This document shows, piece after piece, positions 6,023 through 6,071 of a stretch of 6,071 bases of DNA. This stretch comes from an uncultured Oscillochloris sp. (GTDB taxonomy: Bacteria > Chloroflexota > Chloroflexia > Chloroflexales > Chloroflexaceae). The stretch lies in the NCBI GenBank assembly GCA_903877345.1, contig CAIRDL010000655.1, forward strand, positions 1 to 6,071, read 5' to 3'. Position numbers and translations under genes: made by a program. The notes below the pieces were generated by a model, which was given only the letters and a program-made list of their open reading frames with translations, was not told where the DNA came from and made no database searches. Every line of letters begins with the position of its first letter. The stretch's first letter is position 1.

Positions 6023-6070
6023 TGCGTGATCCGTGACGAGGCCGTGCCGTGACCGATCACGGATCACGCA
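6023..6070. repeat. GTGATCCGTGA inverted repeat after the fusion gene
   Basis: TGCGTGATCCGTGA (6023-6036) and TCACGGATCACGCA (6057-6070) are a perfect 14-bp inverted repeat with a 20-base spacer. A competing hairpin is possible, since CTCGTCAC (6001-6008) pairs with GTGACGAG (6033-6040). There is no T-run, so termination is possible but unproven. It belongs to the same family as the repeat after the MFS gene and may continue beyond the window. Confidence 0.65.
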
Positions 6071-6071
6071 T

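Overview
The window is a high-GC bacterial segment with five genes, all on the plus strand, in three transcriptional blocks. No taxonomic marker gene is present. The GC-rich codon use, an unpartnered TetA-like MFS pump, a zinc-finger anti-sigma-type membrane protein and short palindromic intergenic repeats (core GGCTAAAGCC, and a GTGATCCGTGA family) best fit a Chloroflexota genome, possibly a filamentous phototroph relative. That assignment is an inference of low to moderate strength.

Block 1 (8-1819) is a two-gene ABC-2 export operon: an ATPase with all core motifs, then a hydrophobic permease three bases after the ATPase stop. A bulged GC hairpin at 1869-1898 closes the block. The ATPase has Glu where most ABC ATPases have the Q-loop Gln, as in the bacitracin/lantibiotic self-protection (BcrA/LanF) type. 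The substrate is unknown.

Block 2 (1955-3312) is a single MFS drug:proton antiporter gene of the TetA/DHA1 type. It is driven by a near-consensus extended -10 promoter (TTGACA, 17 bp, TATATT) and is followed immediately by an imperfect inverted repeat built from GATCCGT units.

The gap 3313-3648 holds no convincing gene but is dense in repeats: the GATCCGT hairpin, a decayed half-copy of a mobile repeat, a 104-bp nearly palindromic foldback element that looks like a MITE (3499-3602), and a GGGGCTAAAGCCCC palindrome abutting its right end. The MITE right end also carries a plausible outward promoter toward block 3.

Block 3 (3649-5960) is the most unusual part. A 69-codon basic small ORF overlaps by ATGA the start of a 701-residue protein. 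That protein reads as one chain of degenerate ECF-sigma-like regions 2 and 4, a complete zinc anti-sigma motif (C156, H179, C183, C186), one transmembrane helix and about 440 extracytoplasmic residues with a LolA/RseB- or DUF4367-like look. It may be a membrane-tethered regulator in which a sigma-like domain is fused to its own anti-sigma. A second copy of the GTGATCCGTGA inverted repeat lies after it, at the window end.
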